Assembly (NCBI RefSeq): GCF_900290235.1
Contig: NZ_OLMK01000018.1
Coordinates: forward strand, 1 to 64,000
Reading direction: 5' to 3'
DNA from: Streptomyces sp. MA5143a
GTDB taxonomy: Bacteria; Actinomycetota; Actinomycetes; Streptomycetales; Streptomycetaceae
DNA: 64,000 nt
In this document: positions 9,173 through 18,274 of the stretch, piece by piece
How positions within the stretch are numbered: the stretch's first letter is position 1
Layout of the letters: the number at the start of each line of letters is the position of its first letter
Program-made: the position numbers and the translations under genes
The notes under the pieces: generated by a model
Databases searched by the model: none
What the model was told of the DNA's origin: nothing
Seen by the model: only the letters and a program-made list of their open reading frames with translations

Positions 9173-9619
9173 TTGTCGCACGGTCGCACACCTGTGGTCA
9201 CCGGCTGGTTCACCGGGGAGGACGACGGGTTCCGTCTTCTCGGCACGTGCTGCTCGGCGTGCGGTTCGGTGTTCTTCCCGCGCGAGGACGTTTTCTGCCG
9301 CAATCCGGGGTGCGGCGGGGGCGAGTTGCGGGAGGTGCCGCTGTCCCGGCGGGGTCGCGTGTGGTCGTACACCGACGCCAGGTACCGGCCTCCGTCACCC
9401 TACGTGTCCGATCCGGAACTTCCGTGGGAGCCGTACGCGTTGATCGCTGTGGAACTGGCCGCGGAGCGTCTCGTGGTGCTGGGACAGGGCGTTCCCGGGG
9501 TCACCGTCGCCGAGCTGGCGGTGGGCATGGAGGTGGAGGTCGTCCCCGGCGTACTGCACGAGGACGCGGAGACGACCTGGACGACGTGGCACTGGCGGCC
9601 GACGGGGGTGACGGCGTGA
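9173..9619 (+). CDS. DUF35 / OB-fold zinc-ribbon acyl-CoA-associated protein (ChsH2-like)
   Basis: 148 residues. The N-terminal rubredoxin-like zinc ribbon has Cys27, Cys30, Cys42 and Cys47, followed by an OB-fold typical of DUF35_N/DUF35. Such proteins partner thiolases, MaoC-like hydratases or SCP2-type aldolases, for example ChsH2 with Ltp2 in steroid side-chain degradation. The start is TTG 9173, supported by GGGGAGG at 9162-9168 a few bases upstream; no ATG or GTG in this frame has a comparable site. Its stop overlaps the start of the next gene (GTGA), implying translational coupling and probably a physical complex with that thiolase homologue. Confidence 0.82.
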   Translation: MSHGRTPVVTGWFTGEDDGFRLLGTCCSACGSVFFPREDVFCRNPGCGGGELREVPLSRRGRVWSYTDARYRPPSPYVSDPELPWEPYALIAVELAAERLVVLGQGVPGVTVAELAVGMEVEVVPGVLHEDAETTWTTWHWRPTGVTA

Positions 9620-10806
9620 CGGGTGAGGTTGCGGTGCTCGGCGCGGGCATGCACCCGTGGGGCAAGTGGGGCAGGAGTTTCGTCGAGTACGGCACGGCGG
9701 CCGCGCGGGCCGCGCTGGACGACGCCGGGATCGACTGGCGGGACGTCGGTTCGATCGTCGGGGCCGACACGGTGCGTGGCGGCTATCCGGGGTACGTGGC
9801 GGGGGCGACCTTCGCCAAGGCGCTGGGCTGGCAGGGGGCGCGGGTCACGAGCGTGTACGCGGCCTGCGCGTCGGGGGCGCAGGCGGTGGCCGCCGCCCGG
9901 GCCCAGATCCTGGGCGGTCTCGCGGACGTCGTGCTCGTCGTGGGTGCGGACGCGGCACCGAAGGGGTTCTTCCGGCCCGCGGGCGGGGACCGACCGGACG
10001 ACCCGGACTGGCTGCGGTTCCGGGTCCTCGGCGCGACCAACCCGACGTACTTCGGGCTGTACGCGCGGCGCCGGATGGCGGTGCACGGCGACACCCAGGA
10101 GGACTTCGCCCGGGTCAAGGTGAAGAACTCGGCGCTGGGGGCGCTCAATCCGTTCGCGCGGTACCGCAAACGGGTCACCGCGGAGGAGGTCGCGGCCTCC
10201 GCCGTCGTCGCGGACCCGTTGCGGCTGCTGGACATCTGCGCAACCTCGGACGGGGGTGCGGCACTCGTGCTGTCCAGCGTGGAGTTCGCGCGGCGGCACG
10301 GCGTGGCCCGGCCGGTGCGCATCCGGGCGGTGTCCACGGTGACGCCGCGCTACCCCACCACGGTGCTGGATCTGCCGGACATCGCGACGGACTCCGCGGT
10401 GGCCGTGGAGCCGGGTGCCGAGGCGTTCCGGGCGTCGATCGCGCGGGCGGCGTACGAGGAGGCCGGCCTCGGACCGGACGACCTGTCGCTCGCCGAGGTC
10501 TACGACCTCTCCACGGCGCTGGAGTTGCAGTGGTACGAGGATCTGGGGCTGTGCGGCGAGGGTGAGGGGGCGAAGCTGCTGCGGGAAGGGGTGACGGCCC
10601 TCGGCGGCCGTATACCGGTGAACACGAGCGGCGGCCTCGCGTCCTTCGGCGAGGCGGTTCCGGCGCAGGCGATCGCCCAGGTGTGCGAGCTGGTCCGGCA
10701 GTTGCGGGGCGAGGCGGGTGACCGGCAGGTCGCGGGGGCGCGTGTGGGGCTCAGCGCGAACCAGGGGTTGTTCGGGCATGGGTCGGCGGTGATCGTGGTG
10801 CGGTGA
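9616..10806 (+). CDS. SCP2-type thiolase / lipid-transfer protein homologue
   Basis: 396 residues of the SCP-x/Ltp branch of the thiolase superfamily. It keeps the nucleophile-loop cysteine (Cys84 in YAACASG) and the NTSGG and FGHGSA loops near the C-terminus. Homologues act as thiolases or as aldolases that cleave beta-hydroxy acyl-CoAs when complexed with a DUF35 protein. The coupled upstream DUF35 gene (4-base GTGA overlap) argues for the second, two-component form. The CoA substrate is unknown: no sterol ring-degradation genes are seen nearby. The GTG 9616 start is set by the overlap. Confidence 0.85.
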   Translation: MTGEVAVLGAGMHPWGKWGRSFVEYGTAAARAALDDAGIDWRDVGSIVGADTVRGGYPGYVAGATFAKALGWQGARVTSVYAACASGAQAVAAARAQILGGLADVVLVVGADAAPKGFFRPAGGDRPDDPDWLRFRVLGATNPTYFGLYARRRMAVHGDTQEDFARVKVKNSALGALNPFARYRKRVTAEEVAASAVVADPLRLLDICATSDGGAALVLSSVEFARRHGVARPVRIRAVSTVTPRYPTTVLDLPDIATDSAVAVEPGAEAFRASIARAAYEEAGLGPDDLSLAEVYDLSTALELQWYEDLGLCGEGEGAKLLREGVTALGGRIPVNTSGGLASFGEAVPAQAIAQVCELVRQLRGEAGDRQVAGARVGLSANQGLFGHGSAVIVVR

Positions 10807-11432
10807 CGCGTGCGCGTCATCATGCTGCCGTGCCGTTTCGTCGGACACGCTCCGCTTCGTCGTCCCGGACCATCGGCTTGGACACGCGCGCGTGAAGGCA
10901 GTCATGGGCGCCGACCCGACCGGCAGAGGCCACGCAGCGACACATGCGCTGGGTCCGGTCGCACCGCTGACCGCCACACGCCCGTCCCTCGCCCCTGACC
11001 GCCGCGCCCCCTTCCGTGTCCCTGACCGCCGACACGCCCGTCCTCGCTTCTGACTGCCACGCCTCCGCCGCCACCACCGAGCCCCCGAGTCGCGCCCCTC
11101 CAGCGCTGCCGGGCCGTCGTCGTGGGCGGGCTGTCGGTGGTCCTTCGTCAGCATTGTTCGTCCGTGTCCTTGACGCCCCCTGGGTGCCGGTGAACACTTC
11201 CGGTGTCAGTCGGCATCGCCGCATTCGGGCGTCTTTGTGCACTGCGCCGCTCGGGTCTCCCGCCTGCCCATCGGGCCGTCCCCCACGGGCGATTCGGCTG
11301 CTACGGCACGCTCGTCACGGACGCCGGGCGGGGCGCGGGACCCTCCCTGCCTTCGGCTGAAGTAGCCATGGGAACGCACCCTGCACGCATGGTCCGGGGT
11401 CGATCACCCCGGGCCGGGGCCTAGGAGCCGCC
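10807..11432 (+). other. 626-base gene-free stretch upstream of glpF
   Basis: No convincing gene. Short open frames here lack ribosome sites and family resemblance. The stretch holds the degenerate repeat block at 10967-11077 described separately. The end of it should contain the glpF promoter and its operator, but I could not assign either with confidence. The glpF ribosome site TAGGAG lies about 7 bases before the ATG at 11433. Confidence 0.5.
10967..11077. repeat. Four degenerate tandem copies of a ~28-base unit
   Basis: Copies begin at 10967, 10995, 11022 and 11050, each opening with CTGACCGCC or CTGACTGCC followed by a CACGCC-type core. Spacing is 28, 27 and 28 bases. A period that is not a multiple of three, with changing frame between copies, argues that the block is non-coding. 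No function is known. Confidence 0.6.
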
Positions 11433-12218
11433 ATGAGCAACGGAGACATTTTCCTCGGCGAGGTCATCGGTACGGCGATCCTGATCCTGTTCGGCGCCGG
11501 TGTGTGCGCCGCCGTCACCCTCAGGTTCTCGAAGGCGAGGGCGTCGGGCTGGATCGTCATCGCGTTCGGCTGGGGCTTCGCCGTCCTGGCCGGCGCCTAC
11601 ACCGCCGCTCCCCTGTCCGGCGGGCACCTGAACCCGGCGGTGACCGTGGGCGTCGCGGTCGACACGGGAACGTGGGACAAGGTCTGGGTGTACCTGCTGG
11701 GCCAGTTGGTGGGCGCGATGCTCGGCGCGGTCCTCGCCTACCTGGTCTATCTCGCGCAGTTCCAGGCGAACGTCCGCAAGGAGGGCACCACGGAGGGCAC
11801 GGCGGACGAGCCGACACCGACCCTCGGGATCTTCTCCACCATCCCCGAGATCAGGAACCCCGTCGCCAACCTGATCACCGAGATCATCGCGACGATCGCG
11901 CTGGTGCTCCCGATCCTCGCCTTCGGCCGCAACACGGGGATCGGCATCGGTCAGATCCCCGGCGAGGAGGCCGGCGTCTACGGCTCCGGCATCTCGGTGC
12001 TGCTGGTGTCGTTCCTGGTCGTGGGCATCGGTCTCTCCCTCGGCGGGCCCACCGGCTACGCGATCAACCCGGCGCGTGACCTCGGCCCCCGCATCGTTCA
12101 CACCTTCCTGCCGATCCCGAACAAGGGCACCTCCGACTGGGGTTACGCCTGGATCCCGGTCGTCGGCCCGCTGGTCGGCGGGGTCCTCGCGGGCCTCGTC
12201 TACAACGCGGCCTTCTGA
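11433..12218 (+). CDS. glpF: Glycerol facilitator (aquaglyceroporin)
   Basis: 261 residues with six predicted membrane spans and the two half-helix NPA motifs of the MIP family: LNPAV at 66-70 and INPARD at 211-216. The Asp after the second NPAR is the signature of glycerol facilitators rather than pure water channels. It mediates passive glycerol entry. glpK follows 145 bases downstream in the same direction, trapping glycerol as glycerol-3-phosphate. No glpD or IclR-type gylR lies beside them, so this is probably a second glycerol-uptake locus rather than the full gyl operon. Confidence 0.93.
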   Translation: MSNGDIFLGEVIGTAILILFGAGVCAAVTLRFSKARASGWIVIAFGWGFAVLAGAYTAAPLSGGHLNPAVTVGVAVDTGTWDKVWVYLLGQLVGAMLGAVLAYLVYLAQFQANVRKEGTTEGTADEPTPTLGIFSTIPEIRNPVANLITEIIATIALVLPILAFGRNTGIGIGQIPGEEAGVYGSGISVLLVSFLVVGIGLSLGGPTGYAINPARDLGPRIVHTFLPIPNKGTSDWGYAWIPVVGPLVGGVLAGLVYNAAF

Positions 12219-12305
12219 CTCACCGCCGCAGCACGGGCGTCGAGGCAGGAAAACGACATGGAGACGCGCAGAGGCACAACACGCGCAAAGACGCGGAGCG
12301 CGTAG

Positions 12306-12353
12306 CGACGCAAGACGTGTATCGACGCAAGACGTGTATCGACGCAAGACGTA
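12306..12353. repeat. 17-base tandem repeat, nearly three copies, in the glpF-glpK spacer
   Basis: The unit CGACGCAAGACGTGTAT occurs at 12306-12322 and 12323-12339 as exact copies, then as a partial third copy (14 bases, last one differing) at 12340-12353. The array ends right at the glpK ribosome site (AAGGGGAT, 12352-12359). Such exact short repeats are prone to copy-number change by slippage. Confidence 0.85.
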
Positions 12354-12363
12354 AGGGGATGTC

Positions 12364-13884
12364 ATGCCGGACAACGCCCAGAAGTACGTCGCCGCCATCG
12401 ACCAGGGCACCACCTCCAGCCGTTGCATCATCTTCGACCGGGGCGGCGCCATCGTCGCCGTGGACCAGCGCGAACACCGCCAGATCTTCCCCAAGCCGGG
12501 CTGGGTGGAGCACGACGCCACCGAGATCTGGTCGAAGGTGCAGGCGGTCGTCGCCGGGGCGATCGCCAGGGCGGGTCTGCGCCCGGACCAGATCAGCGCG
12601 CTCGGCATCACCAACCAGCGCGAGACGACCGTCCTGTGGGACCGGGCCACGGGCAAGCCCGTGCACAACGCGATCGTCTGGCAGGACACGCGGACCTCCG
12701 CGCTCTGCAACGAACTCGGCGGCCCCGACGGGCAGGACCGGTTCCGCGAACAGACCGGCCTGCCCCTGGCCAGCTACTTCTCCGGTCCGAAGGCCGCCTG
12801 GCTGCTCGACAACGTGCCGGGCCTACGGACCCGCGCCGAACGCGGCGAGATCGCCTTCGGCACGATCGACTCCTGGCTGATCTGGAACCTCACCGGCGGG
12901 ACGGACGGCGGCCGGCACGTCACCGACGTCACCAACGCCGGGCGCACCATGCTGATGAACCTGGAGACCCTCCAGTGGGACCCCTCGATCCTGTCCGCGA
13001 TGGACCTGCCGGAGGCCGTCCTCCCGGAGATCCGGTCCTCCGCCGAGGTGTACGGCACCGCCGTGGGCCAACTCGCGGGCGTCCCCGTGGCGTCGGCGCT
13101 CGGCGACCAGCAGGCGGCGGTGTTCGGGCAGGCCTGCTACGACGTGGGCACCGCGAAGAACACGTACGGCACCGGCAGTTTCCTGCTGCTCAACACCGGC
13201 AACCGGCCCGTGGCGTCGAAGAGCGGACTGCTCACGACCATGGGGTACAAGATCGGTGACGAGGCGCCGGTGTACTGCCTGGAGGGGGCGATCGCGATCA
13301 CGGGCGCCCTGGTGCAGTGGTTCCGTGACCAGCTCGGCATCATCCGTACCGCCGACGAGATCGAACCGCTGGCCGCGAGCGTCGACGACAACGGCGGGGC
13401 GTACATCGTGCCCGCGTTCTCCGGGCTGTTCGCCCCGTACTGGCGCTCCGACGCCCGCGGGGTCGTCACCGGGTTGACGCGGTACGTCACCAAGGCGCAT
13501 CTGGCGCGGGCCGTACTGGAGGCGACGAGCTGGCAGACGCGGGAGGTCGTGGACGCCATGTTCCAGGACTCGGGGGTGCGCATCACGACCCTCAAGGTGG
13601 ACGGCGGCATGACCGGGAACAATCTGCTGATGCAGCATCAGGCGGACGTCCTGGGTGTCCCGGTGATCCGCCCCCGGGTCTCCGAGACGACGTGTCTGGG
13701 AGCCGCGTACGCGGCCGGGCTCGCGACCGGGGTGTGGAACGACCTGGACGAACTGAAGTCGCACTGGAGCAAGGACGCCGAGTGGACACCGTCCATGGAG
13801 GACTCCGTCCGCGACCGCGAGTACCGCAACTGGCGCAAGGCGGTGGAGAAGAGCTTCGGCTGGCACGAGGACGGCGCCGGCTGA
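12364..13884 (+). CDS. glpK: Glycerol kinase
   Basis: 506 residues, standard FGGY-kinase length. It phosphorylates glycerol from ATP to glycerol-3-phosphate in the cytoplasm. The N-terminal phosphate loop [10 protein letters not shown], the substrate segment [11 protein letters not shown] and WQDTRTS, and the C-terminal ATP-binding DGGMTGNN are intact. Start ATG 12364 follows AAGGGGAT at a good distance. The preceding spacer carries exact 17-base tandem repeats that abut this ribosome site. It forms an operon with glpF and ends at a strong hairpin before the convergent conservon. Confidence 0.95.
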   Translation: MPDNAQKYVAAIDQGTTSSRCIIFDRGGAIVAVDQREHRQIFPKPGWVEHDATEIWSKVQAVVAGAIARAGLRPDQISALGITNQRETTVLWDRATGKPVHNAIVWQDTRTSALCNELGGPDGQDRFREQTGLPLASYFSGPKAAWLLDNVPGLRTRAERGEIAFGTIDSWLIWNLTGGTDGGRHVTDVTNAGRTMLMNLETLQWDPSILSAMDLPEAVLPEIRSSAEVYGTAVGQLAGVPVASALGDQQAAVFGQACYDVGTAKNTYGTGSFLLLNTGNRPVASKSGLLTTMGYKIGDEAPVYCLEGAIAITGALVQWFRDQLGIIRTADEIEPLAASVDDNGGAYIVPAFSGLFAPYWRSDARGVVTGLTRYVTKAHLARAVLEATSWQTREVVDAMFQDSGVRITTLKVDGGMTGNNLLMQHQADVLGVPVIRPRVSETTCLGAAYAAGLATGVWNDLDELKSHWSKDAEWTPSMEDSVRDREYRNWRKAVEKSFGWHEDGAG

Positions 13885-13900
13885 GGGCGCGCCCTGAGGC

Positions 13901-13938
13901 CACGGCCCGTACCCCGGTCGGCGGGGGTGCGGGCCGTG
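13901..13938. terminator. Hairpin between glpK and the conservon
   Basis: CACGGCCCGTACCCC (13901-13915) pairs with GGGGGTGCGGGCCGTG (13923-13938), a long GC-rich stem with a short loop between convergent stop codons. It probably works in both directions. Confidence 0.75.
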
Positions 13939-13939
13939 C

Positions 13940-14545
13940 TCAGGTCGTGACGGTCTGGCGGTGCTCCGTGGTGTACGCCATCGCGTGCCGGACGACGGCG
14001 ACCAGGACGTCCTTGACGGATTCCCGCCGGCGCGCGTCGCACAGCACGACCGGGACGTCGGGGTCGAGGTCGAGGGCCTGGCGGACGGTCTCCGGCGGGT
14101 AGTGCGCCGCCGTGTCGAAGCAGTTGACGCCGATGACGAAGGGGATGGAGCGGCGCTCGAAGTAGTCGACGGCGGCGAAGCAGTCCTCCAGGCGGCGGGT
14201 ATCGGCGAGCACCACGGCACCCAGGGCGCCGGACGCCAGCTCGTCCCACAGGAACCAGAAGCGGTCCTGGCCGGGCGTGCCGAAGAGGTACAGGACGAGG
14301 TCCTCGCGCAGGGTGATGCGCCCGAAGTCCATGGCCACGGTGGTGGTGTGCTTGCCCTCCACACCGGTGGTGTCGTCGACCGGGCGGCCCGCCTCGGTCA
14401 GCACCTCCTCGGTGCGCAGCGGCTTGATCTCGCTGACCGCGCCGACGAGGGTCGTCTTGCCCACGCCGAAGCCGCCGGCCACGAGGATCTTGAGCGTGAC
14501 GGGCTCGACCGGAGGTGTGCCGCGCTCAGTGCGCCCGAGGATCAT
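13940..14545 (-). CDS. cvnD: Conservon GTPase CvnD
   Basis: 201 residues of the Ras-like CvnD family. The P-loop GGFGVGKTT is at 24-32, and the switch II-like motif FGTPGQDR is kept. The NKxD base-recognition motif is replaced by NCFD, as is common in this family. In conservons CvnD acts with the membrane sensor kinase CvnA and the small proteins CvnB and CvnC in a complex resembling a eukaryotic G-protein-coupled system; known cases affect differentiation and antibiotic onset. It is last of the four-gene operon. The start ATG 14545 has AGGAG 9 bases upstream. Confidence 0.92.
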   Translation of the reverse strand: MILGRTERGTPPVEPVTLKILVAGGFGVGKTTLVGAVSEIKPLRTEEVLTEAGRPVDDTTGVEGKHTTTVAMDFGRITLREDLVLYLFGTPGQDRFWFLWDELASGALGAVVLADTRRLEDCFAAVDYFERRSIPFVIGVNCFDTAAHYPPETVRQALDLDPDVPVVLCDARRRESVKDVLVAVVRHAMAYTTEHRQTVTT

Positions 14546-14597
14546 CGGTCTCTTCTCCTGCTGGATGGTTGTCGCGCGACGGCGGACCGCGGCCCGC

Positions 14598-14993
14598 TCA
14601 CAGCGCCCTGAGGCCGCTGATCACGTCGCGCAGAATACTCTCGTCCACCAGTTCGGCAGGCGGAACTGGACGATTCACATGGACCAGTTCCTCGTCGACG
14701 AGGTCGCCGACGAGGACCCGGACCACTCCGACGGGCAGGTCCAGTTCGGCGCCGAGTTCGGCGACGGACTGCGGGGTGTCACGGCACATCTCCACGATGC
14801 GGACGTGCTCCGGGGACAGCGAGTGGTCGTCCTCCGGATCGTCGACGTGGGGCTCCGCGACGACCACGGCGATCAGATCGAGGCGGTGCTGCACCGCGTG
14901 GCTGGTCCGGCCGCGCGTCATGGCGTACGGACGGACCACCGGTCCGGCCTCGTCGTCGAACCAGTGGCTTCTTCCCTGACCGTCTCGGCTCAT
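14598..14993 (-). CDS. cvnC: Conservon protein CvnC (DUF742)
   Basis: 131 residues, entirely DUF742. The core GPVVRPYAMTRGRT is diagnostic, and a winged-helix-like C-terminal half contains the segment SVAELGAELDLPVGVVRVLV. It contacts CvnD and CvnB in known conservons. It starts 9 bases after the cvnB stop and lies 52 bases before cvnD, in the canonical cvnA-B-C-D order. Confidence 0.92.
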   Translation of the reverse strand: MSRDGQGRSHWFDDEAGPVVRPYAMTRGRTSHAVQHRLDLIAVVVAEPHVDDPEDDHSLSPEHVRIVEMCRDTPQSVAELGAELDLPVGVVRVLVGDLVDEELVHVNRPVPPAELVDESILRDVISGLRAL

Positions 14994-15002
14994 GCCATCC
15001 CA

Positions 15003-15440
15003 CTACCCGCCCTGGGGCAGATCGGTGCGTGGGGCGGAGCCCAGATGTACGCCGACCCGCTTGACCAGCAGCGTCATCTCGTAGGCGACCTGCCCGATGT
15101 CGGCCTCCGCGTCGGCGAGGACGGCGAGGGCGCTGCCGTCACCGGCGGCCGTGACGAAGAGGAAGGCCTCGTCCAGTTCGACGACGGTCTGACGGACGTT
15201 GCCCGCCTCGAAGTGGCGGCCGACGCCCTTGGCGAGGCTGTGGAAACCGGAGGAGACGGCGGCCAGGTGCTCGCTGTCCTCCCGGGTGAGCTCCTTGGAG
15301 ACGCCCGTGGGCAGTCCGTCGCCGGAGAGCACGAGCGCCTTGCGGATGCTGGCGACGCGCTCCACCAGGTCGTCCAGGAGCCAGTTCAGCTCGCCGGACG
15401 TGCCGGTCGCGGTGGGCCCTTCGGCCTTCGGTGCGGTCAT
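15003..15440 (-). CDS. cvnB: Conservon roadblock/LC7 protein CvnB
   Basis: 145 residues with a Roadblock/LC7 fold, which dimerises and typically regulates the partner GTPase. The segments LNWLLDDLVERV and ALVLSGDGLPTG are typical of CvnB. Its ATG overlaps the cvnA stop by 4 bases (ATGA at 15440-15437), so translation is coupled to the kinase. Confidence 0.92.
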   Translation of the reverse strand: MTAPKAEGPTATGTSGELNWLLDDLVERVASIRKALVLSGDGLPTGVSKELTREDSEHLAAVSSGFHSLAKGVGRHFEAGNVRQTVVELDEAFLFVTAAGDGSALAVLADAEADIGQVAYEMTLLVKRVGVHLGSAPRTDLPQGG

Positions 15441-18274
15441 CGACCGTCCCCCTCTGTCGTTCCTCGTGGTGCTGAGACGTCCCGGGCGTCGTCGCCCTCG
15501 GCGTTCTCCTCGCGGCCGCGCTGCCAGCCCCGCTGGAGCGAGGCCATACGGCTGCGTACTTCGTCGGCGTCGCGTTCGGCGGTGTCCGGTCGGTCGGCGC
15601 GAGTCCTCTCGCGCTCGACCCGCCGGGCGAGGCCGTCCTTCAACTGCGGGGCCAGATTGGCCTGTCGGACTCGGCGGGGCAGCGGGCTCGGAGCTGATTC
15701 TGCCTGGTCGACCGTCGCGTCCGTACGCGGGGTGGGCGCACCCGGAACCTGCCGCGGTGCGCGGGGGTCCGGGCCGTCGGCGGCGGTCGTGCGCCGCCGT
15801 TGGGGCAGTGCCGGGGGCTCGTCCCCGCCGGGCAGGGCTCCCGGGCGGTAGCCGTCGGGGAGCGGGGCCGGCACGGGGCGGGCGGAGGGTTCGGCGCGGT
15901 CGCCGCGCAGGGCGGTGAACGGCCGTGCGTCGGCGATGCCCGCCTCGCGGCCCCGCGGGGGCTCGTCCTCGGTGCGGCGCGGCTTCTGACCCGTCACCGG
16001 GCGGCCGTGGGAGCTGACCAGGTGGGGTGTCCGGCGCTGCGGCAGCTGTACGGGGCCGACCGTGGGGTCGGGGTCGGTGAGGGGCGTCCGCTGCGCCTCA
16101 CCGTCGTGGGCCGTGCGCGGGTCGCCGTCGACGCCGGTGAGGGGGCGGCGCGGCCGGAACTCGCCGCGCTCGCCGTCGCCGCCGAGGGTGGTCGGGAAGC
16201 CGCCGAGGGGGTCCAGTTCGACCGGCGCCTCCAGCTCCACGGGGCCGTCGAGGATGGCGGAGGAGAGGCCGGGCAGCCGGACCGGCACCTGGGAGAGGGC
16301 GGCGTTGCGCTCCTCCTCCAGCTGGGCCTCACGGGTGGGGTGGGCACGGTCGAGGCGGAAGCCGATGCCGTTGGTGTCGGGGACGTCGTCGGTGAGGAGG
16401 GCGTCGGGGATGAAGACCACGGCCGTGGTGCCGCCGTACGGCGAGGGCTGGAGGGAGACGCGGACCTTCTGCCGCTGGGCGAGCCGGCTGACCACGAAGA
16501 GGCCGAGCCGGTCGGTGTCGGACAGTTCGAAGTCGGGGGTCTCGGCGAGCTTCAGGTTGGCGTCGAGGAGCGCCTCGGCGGCCATGCCGAGGCCCCGGTC
16601 GTGGATCTCCAGGGTGAAGCCGTTGGCGACGCGCTCGCCGAGGACCTGGACCGCGGTGTGCGGCGGCGAGAACACCGTGGCGTTCTCGAGGAGTTCGGCG
16701 ACGAGGTGGGTGAGGTCGGCGACGGCGGGGCCGGTGACGGCGACCCGCGGCAGCCGGCGGACCTCGATGCGCTCGTAGTCCTCGACCTCGGCGACGGCGG
16801 CGCGGACGACGTCCATGAGCTGGATGGGCTTGCGCCACTGCCGTGAGGGGGCGGCGCCGGAGAGGATGACCAGGCCCTCGGCGTGGCGGCGCATACGGGT
16901 GGTCAGGTGGTCGAGGCGGAACAGGTCCGCGAGTTCCTCGGTGTCGTCGGTCCGCCGTTCCATGGTGTCGAGGAGGGTGAGCTGCTTGTGGAGCAGGACC
17001 TGGCTGCGGCGGGCGAGGTTGACGAAGACCTCGGAGATGCCGCTGCGGAGCTCGGACTGCCGGACGGCGGCCTCGACGGCGGCCCGCTGGAGGGTGTTGA
17101 GGGCTTGACTGACCTCACCGATCTCGTTCTTGTCGTACTCCAGTCGGGGCACTTCGGTCTCGACGTCGACCTGTTCGCCCGTGGCGAGCCGGCGCATCAC
17201 GCTGGGCAGGCGCACGTCGGCCGTCTCGTGGGCCTCCTGGCGCAGTCGGCGCAGGTCGCGGATGAGGACACGGCCGATGCGGACGGACATGAACAGCGAG
17301 ACCAGGAGGGCGAAGAGACCGAGGACTCCGGCGATGACGGCCTTGAGGATGACGCCGGTGGCCAGGGGTCGCACCCGGTCCTGGTAGCGGTCGCCGGCCT
17401 CGATGCTGAGGTCGCGGAGGTCGCGGAGGACCGGTTCCACCGCGCTGTCCCAGCTCTTGGCGCTGACGCCCGCCCGCTGTCCGGCGACGGAGCCGATGAC
17501 GTCCTGCTCGACCGAGCGCAGCGGCGCGGTGTTCGCGTTCCGCCAGTAGCCGGCGATGCGGTCGCGCTCGGAGGAGGGCAGCAGCGGCAGGGTGATGTCG
17601 TACAGCAGGGTCCGCTGCGCCACGAGGTCGGAGAAGTCGCGGATCTCGTCGCGGCTGATCCGGCCGGCGACGAGGACGGAGCTGAACAGGGCGTCCTCGC
17701 GGGAGAGGAGCTCACGGGCGCGGCCGAGGTTGACCAGGGCGCGGCCCTGCTTGTCCATCTCCACGTTGTCCAGCGCGGGGAGGTTGGACAGGAGGGCGAA
17801 GCACGGGTCGACCAACTCGTTGTAGAACTTGAGGCCCTGGGCGACGGTGACGGTGCCGTCGTCGACGCCCGTGCGCAGGGCCGGGAGGCCGTCGAGCGCG
17901 TTCAGGATGGTGGTGAGCCGCAGCGCGGTGGACTCGCCCATCTCGTCTCGCAGTTCCGCGTTCGTGGCGTGGTCGCGGAACTCGGCGACGGCCTTGTCGG
18001 TGGCGTCGCGGCTGCGTTCGAGGGCCTCGGCGGCGTCGGAGCCGCGCGGATCGGCGAGGAGGACCAGCGTCTGGCGGCGTTCCTGCTGGAGGACCCGGAT
18101 GGTGTCCTCGGTGGGGAAGCCGATCTCCTCGACGATGTCGGCCACTCGGAAGAGGTCGCTCGCCGCACGCCCCGTCAGCACCGTGGCGAACGCCCAGACG
18201 CTGGTGAGGGCGATCAGGGGCACGAGCAACAGCGCCACGATCTTCCGGCGGATCGATTTCCCGCGAAAGCGCAT
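15437..18274 (-). CDS. cvnA: Conservon sensor histidine kinase-like protein CvnA with NIT domain
   Basis: About 945 residues. A membrane segment lies near residues 12-32 (KIVALLLVPLIALTSVWAF) and a second near 325-347. The extracellular part between them resembles the nitrate/nitrite-sensing (NIT) all-helical domain. After the HAMP-like linker comes a histidine-kinase ATPase domain with N-box LVAELLENATVFSP (about 530), DRGLGM (about 561) and DRLGLFVVSRLA. The last ~250 residues are Pro/Arg-rich and probably disordered. CvnA proteins usually lack a canonical phospho-acceptor partner and signal through CvnBCD. Start ATG 18274 has GGGGGAGG only 2 bases upstream, closer than usual; an upstream in-frame start remains possible. 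Confidence 0.9.
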   Translation of the reverse strand: MRFRGKSIRRKIVALLLVPLIALTSVWAFATVLTGRAASDLFRVADIVEEIGFPTEDTIRVLQQERRQTLVLLADPRGSDAAEALERSRDATDKAVAEFRDHATNAELRDEMGESTALRLTTILNALDGLPALRTGVDDGTVTVAQGLKFYNELVDPCFALLSNLPALDNVEMDKQGRALVNLGRARELLSREDALFSSVLVAGRISRDEIRDFSDLVAQRTLLYDITLPLLPSSERDRIAGYWRNANTAPLRSVEQDVIGSVAGQRAGVSAKSWDSAVEPVLRDLRDLSIEAGDRYQDRVRPLATGVILKAVIAGVLGLFALLVSLFMSVRIGRVLIRDLRRLRQEAHETADVRLPSVMRRLATGEQVDVETEVPRLEYDKNEIGEVSQALNTLQRAAVEAAVRQSELRSGISEVFVNLARRSQVLLHKQLTLLDTMERRTDDTEELADLFRLDHLTTRMRRHAEGLVILSGAAPSRQWRKPIQLMDVVRAAVAEVEDYERIEVRRLPRVAVTGPAVADLTHLVAELLENATVFSPPHTAVQVLGERVANGFTLEIHDRGLGMAAEALLDANLKLAETPDFELSDTDRLGLFVVSRLAQRQKVRVSLQPSPYGGTTAVVFIPDALLTDDVPDTNGIGFRLDRAHPTREAQLEEERNAALSQVPVRLPGLSSAILDGPVELEAPVELDPLGGFPTTLGGDGERGEFRPRRPLTGVDGDPRTAHDGEAQRTPLTDPDPTVGPVQLPQRRTPHLVSSHGRPVTGQKPRRTEDEPPRGREAGIADARPFTALRGDRAEPSARPVPAPLPDGYRPGALPGGDEPPALPQRRRTTAADGPDPRAPRQVPGAPTPRTDATVDQAESAPSPLPRRVRQANLAPQLKDGLARRVERERTRADRPDTAERDADEVRSRMASLQRGWQRGREENAEGDDARDVSAPRGTTEGDGR

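Noticed and set aside
10967..11077. CRISPR-like array
   Set aside because: Units are contiguous and degenerate with no unique spacers, and no cas genes are present.
10820..11242. 140-codon leftward frame upstream of glpF
   Set aside because: Covers the degenerate 28-base repeats whose period breaks the frame; no ribosome site or family resemblance.
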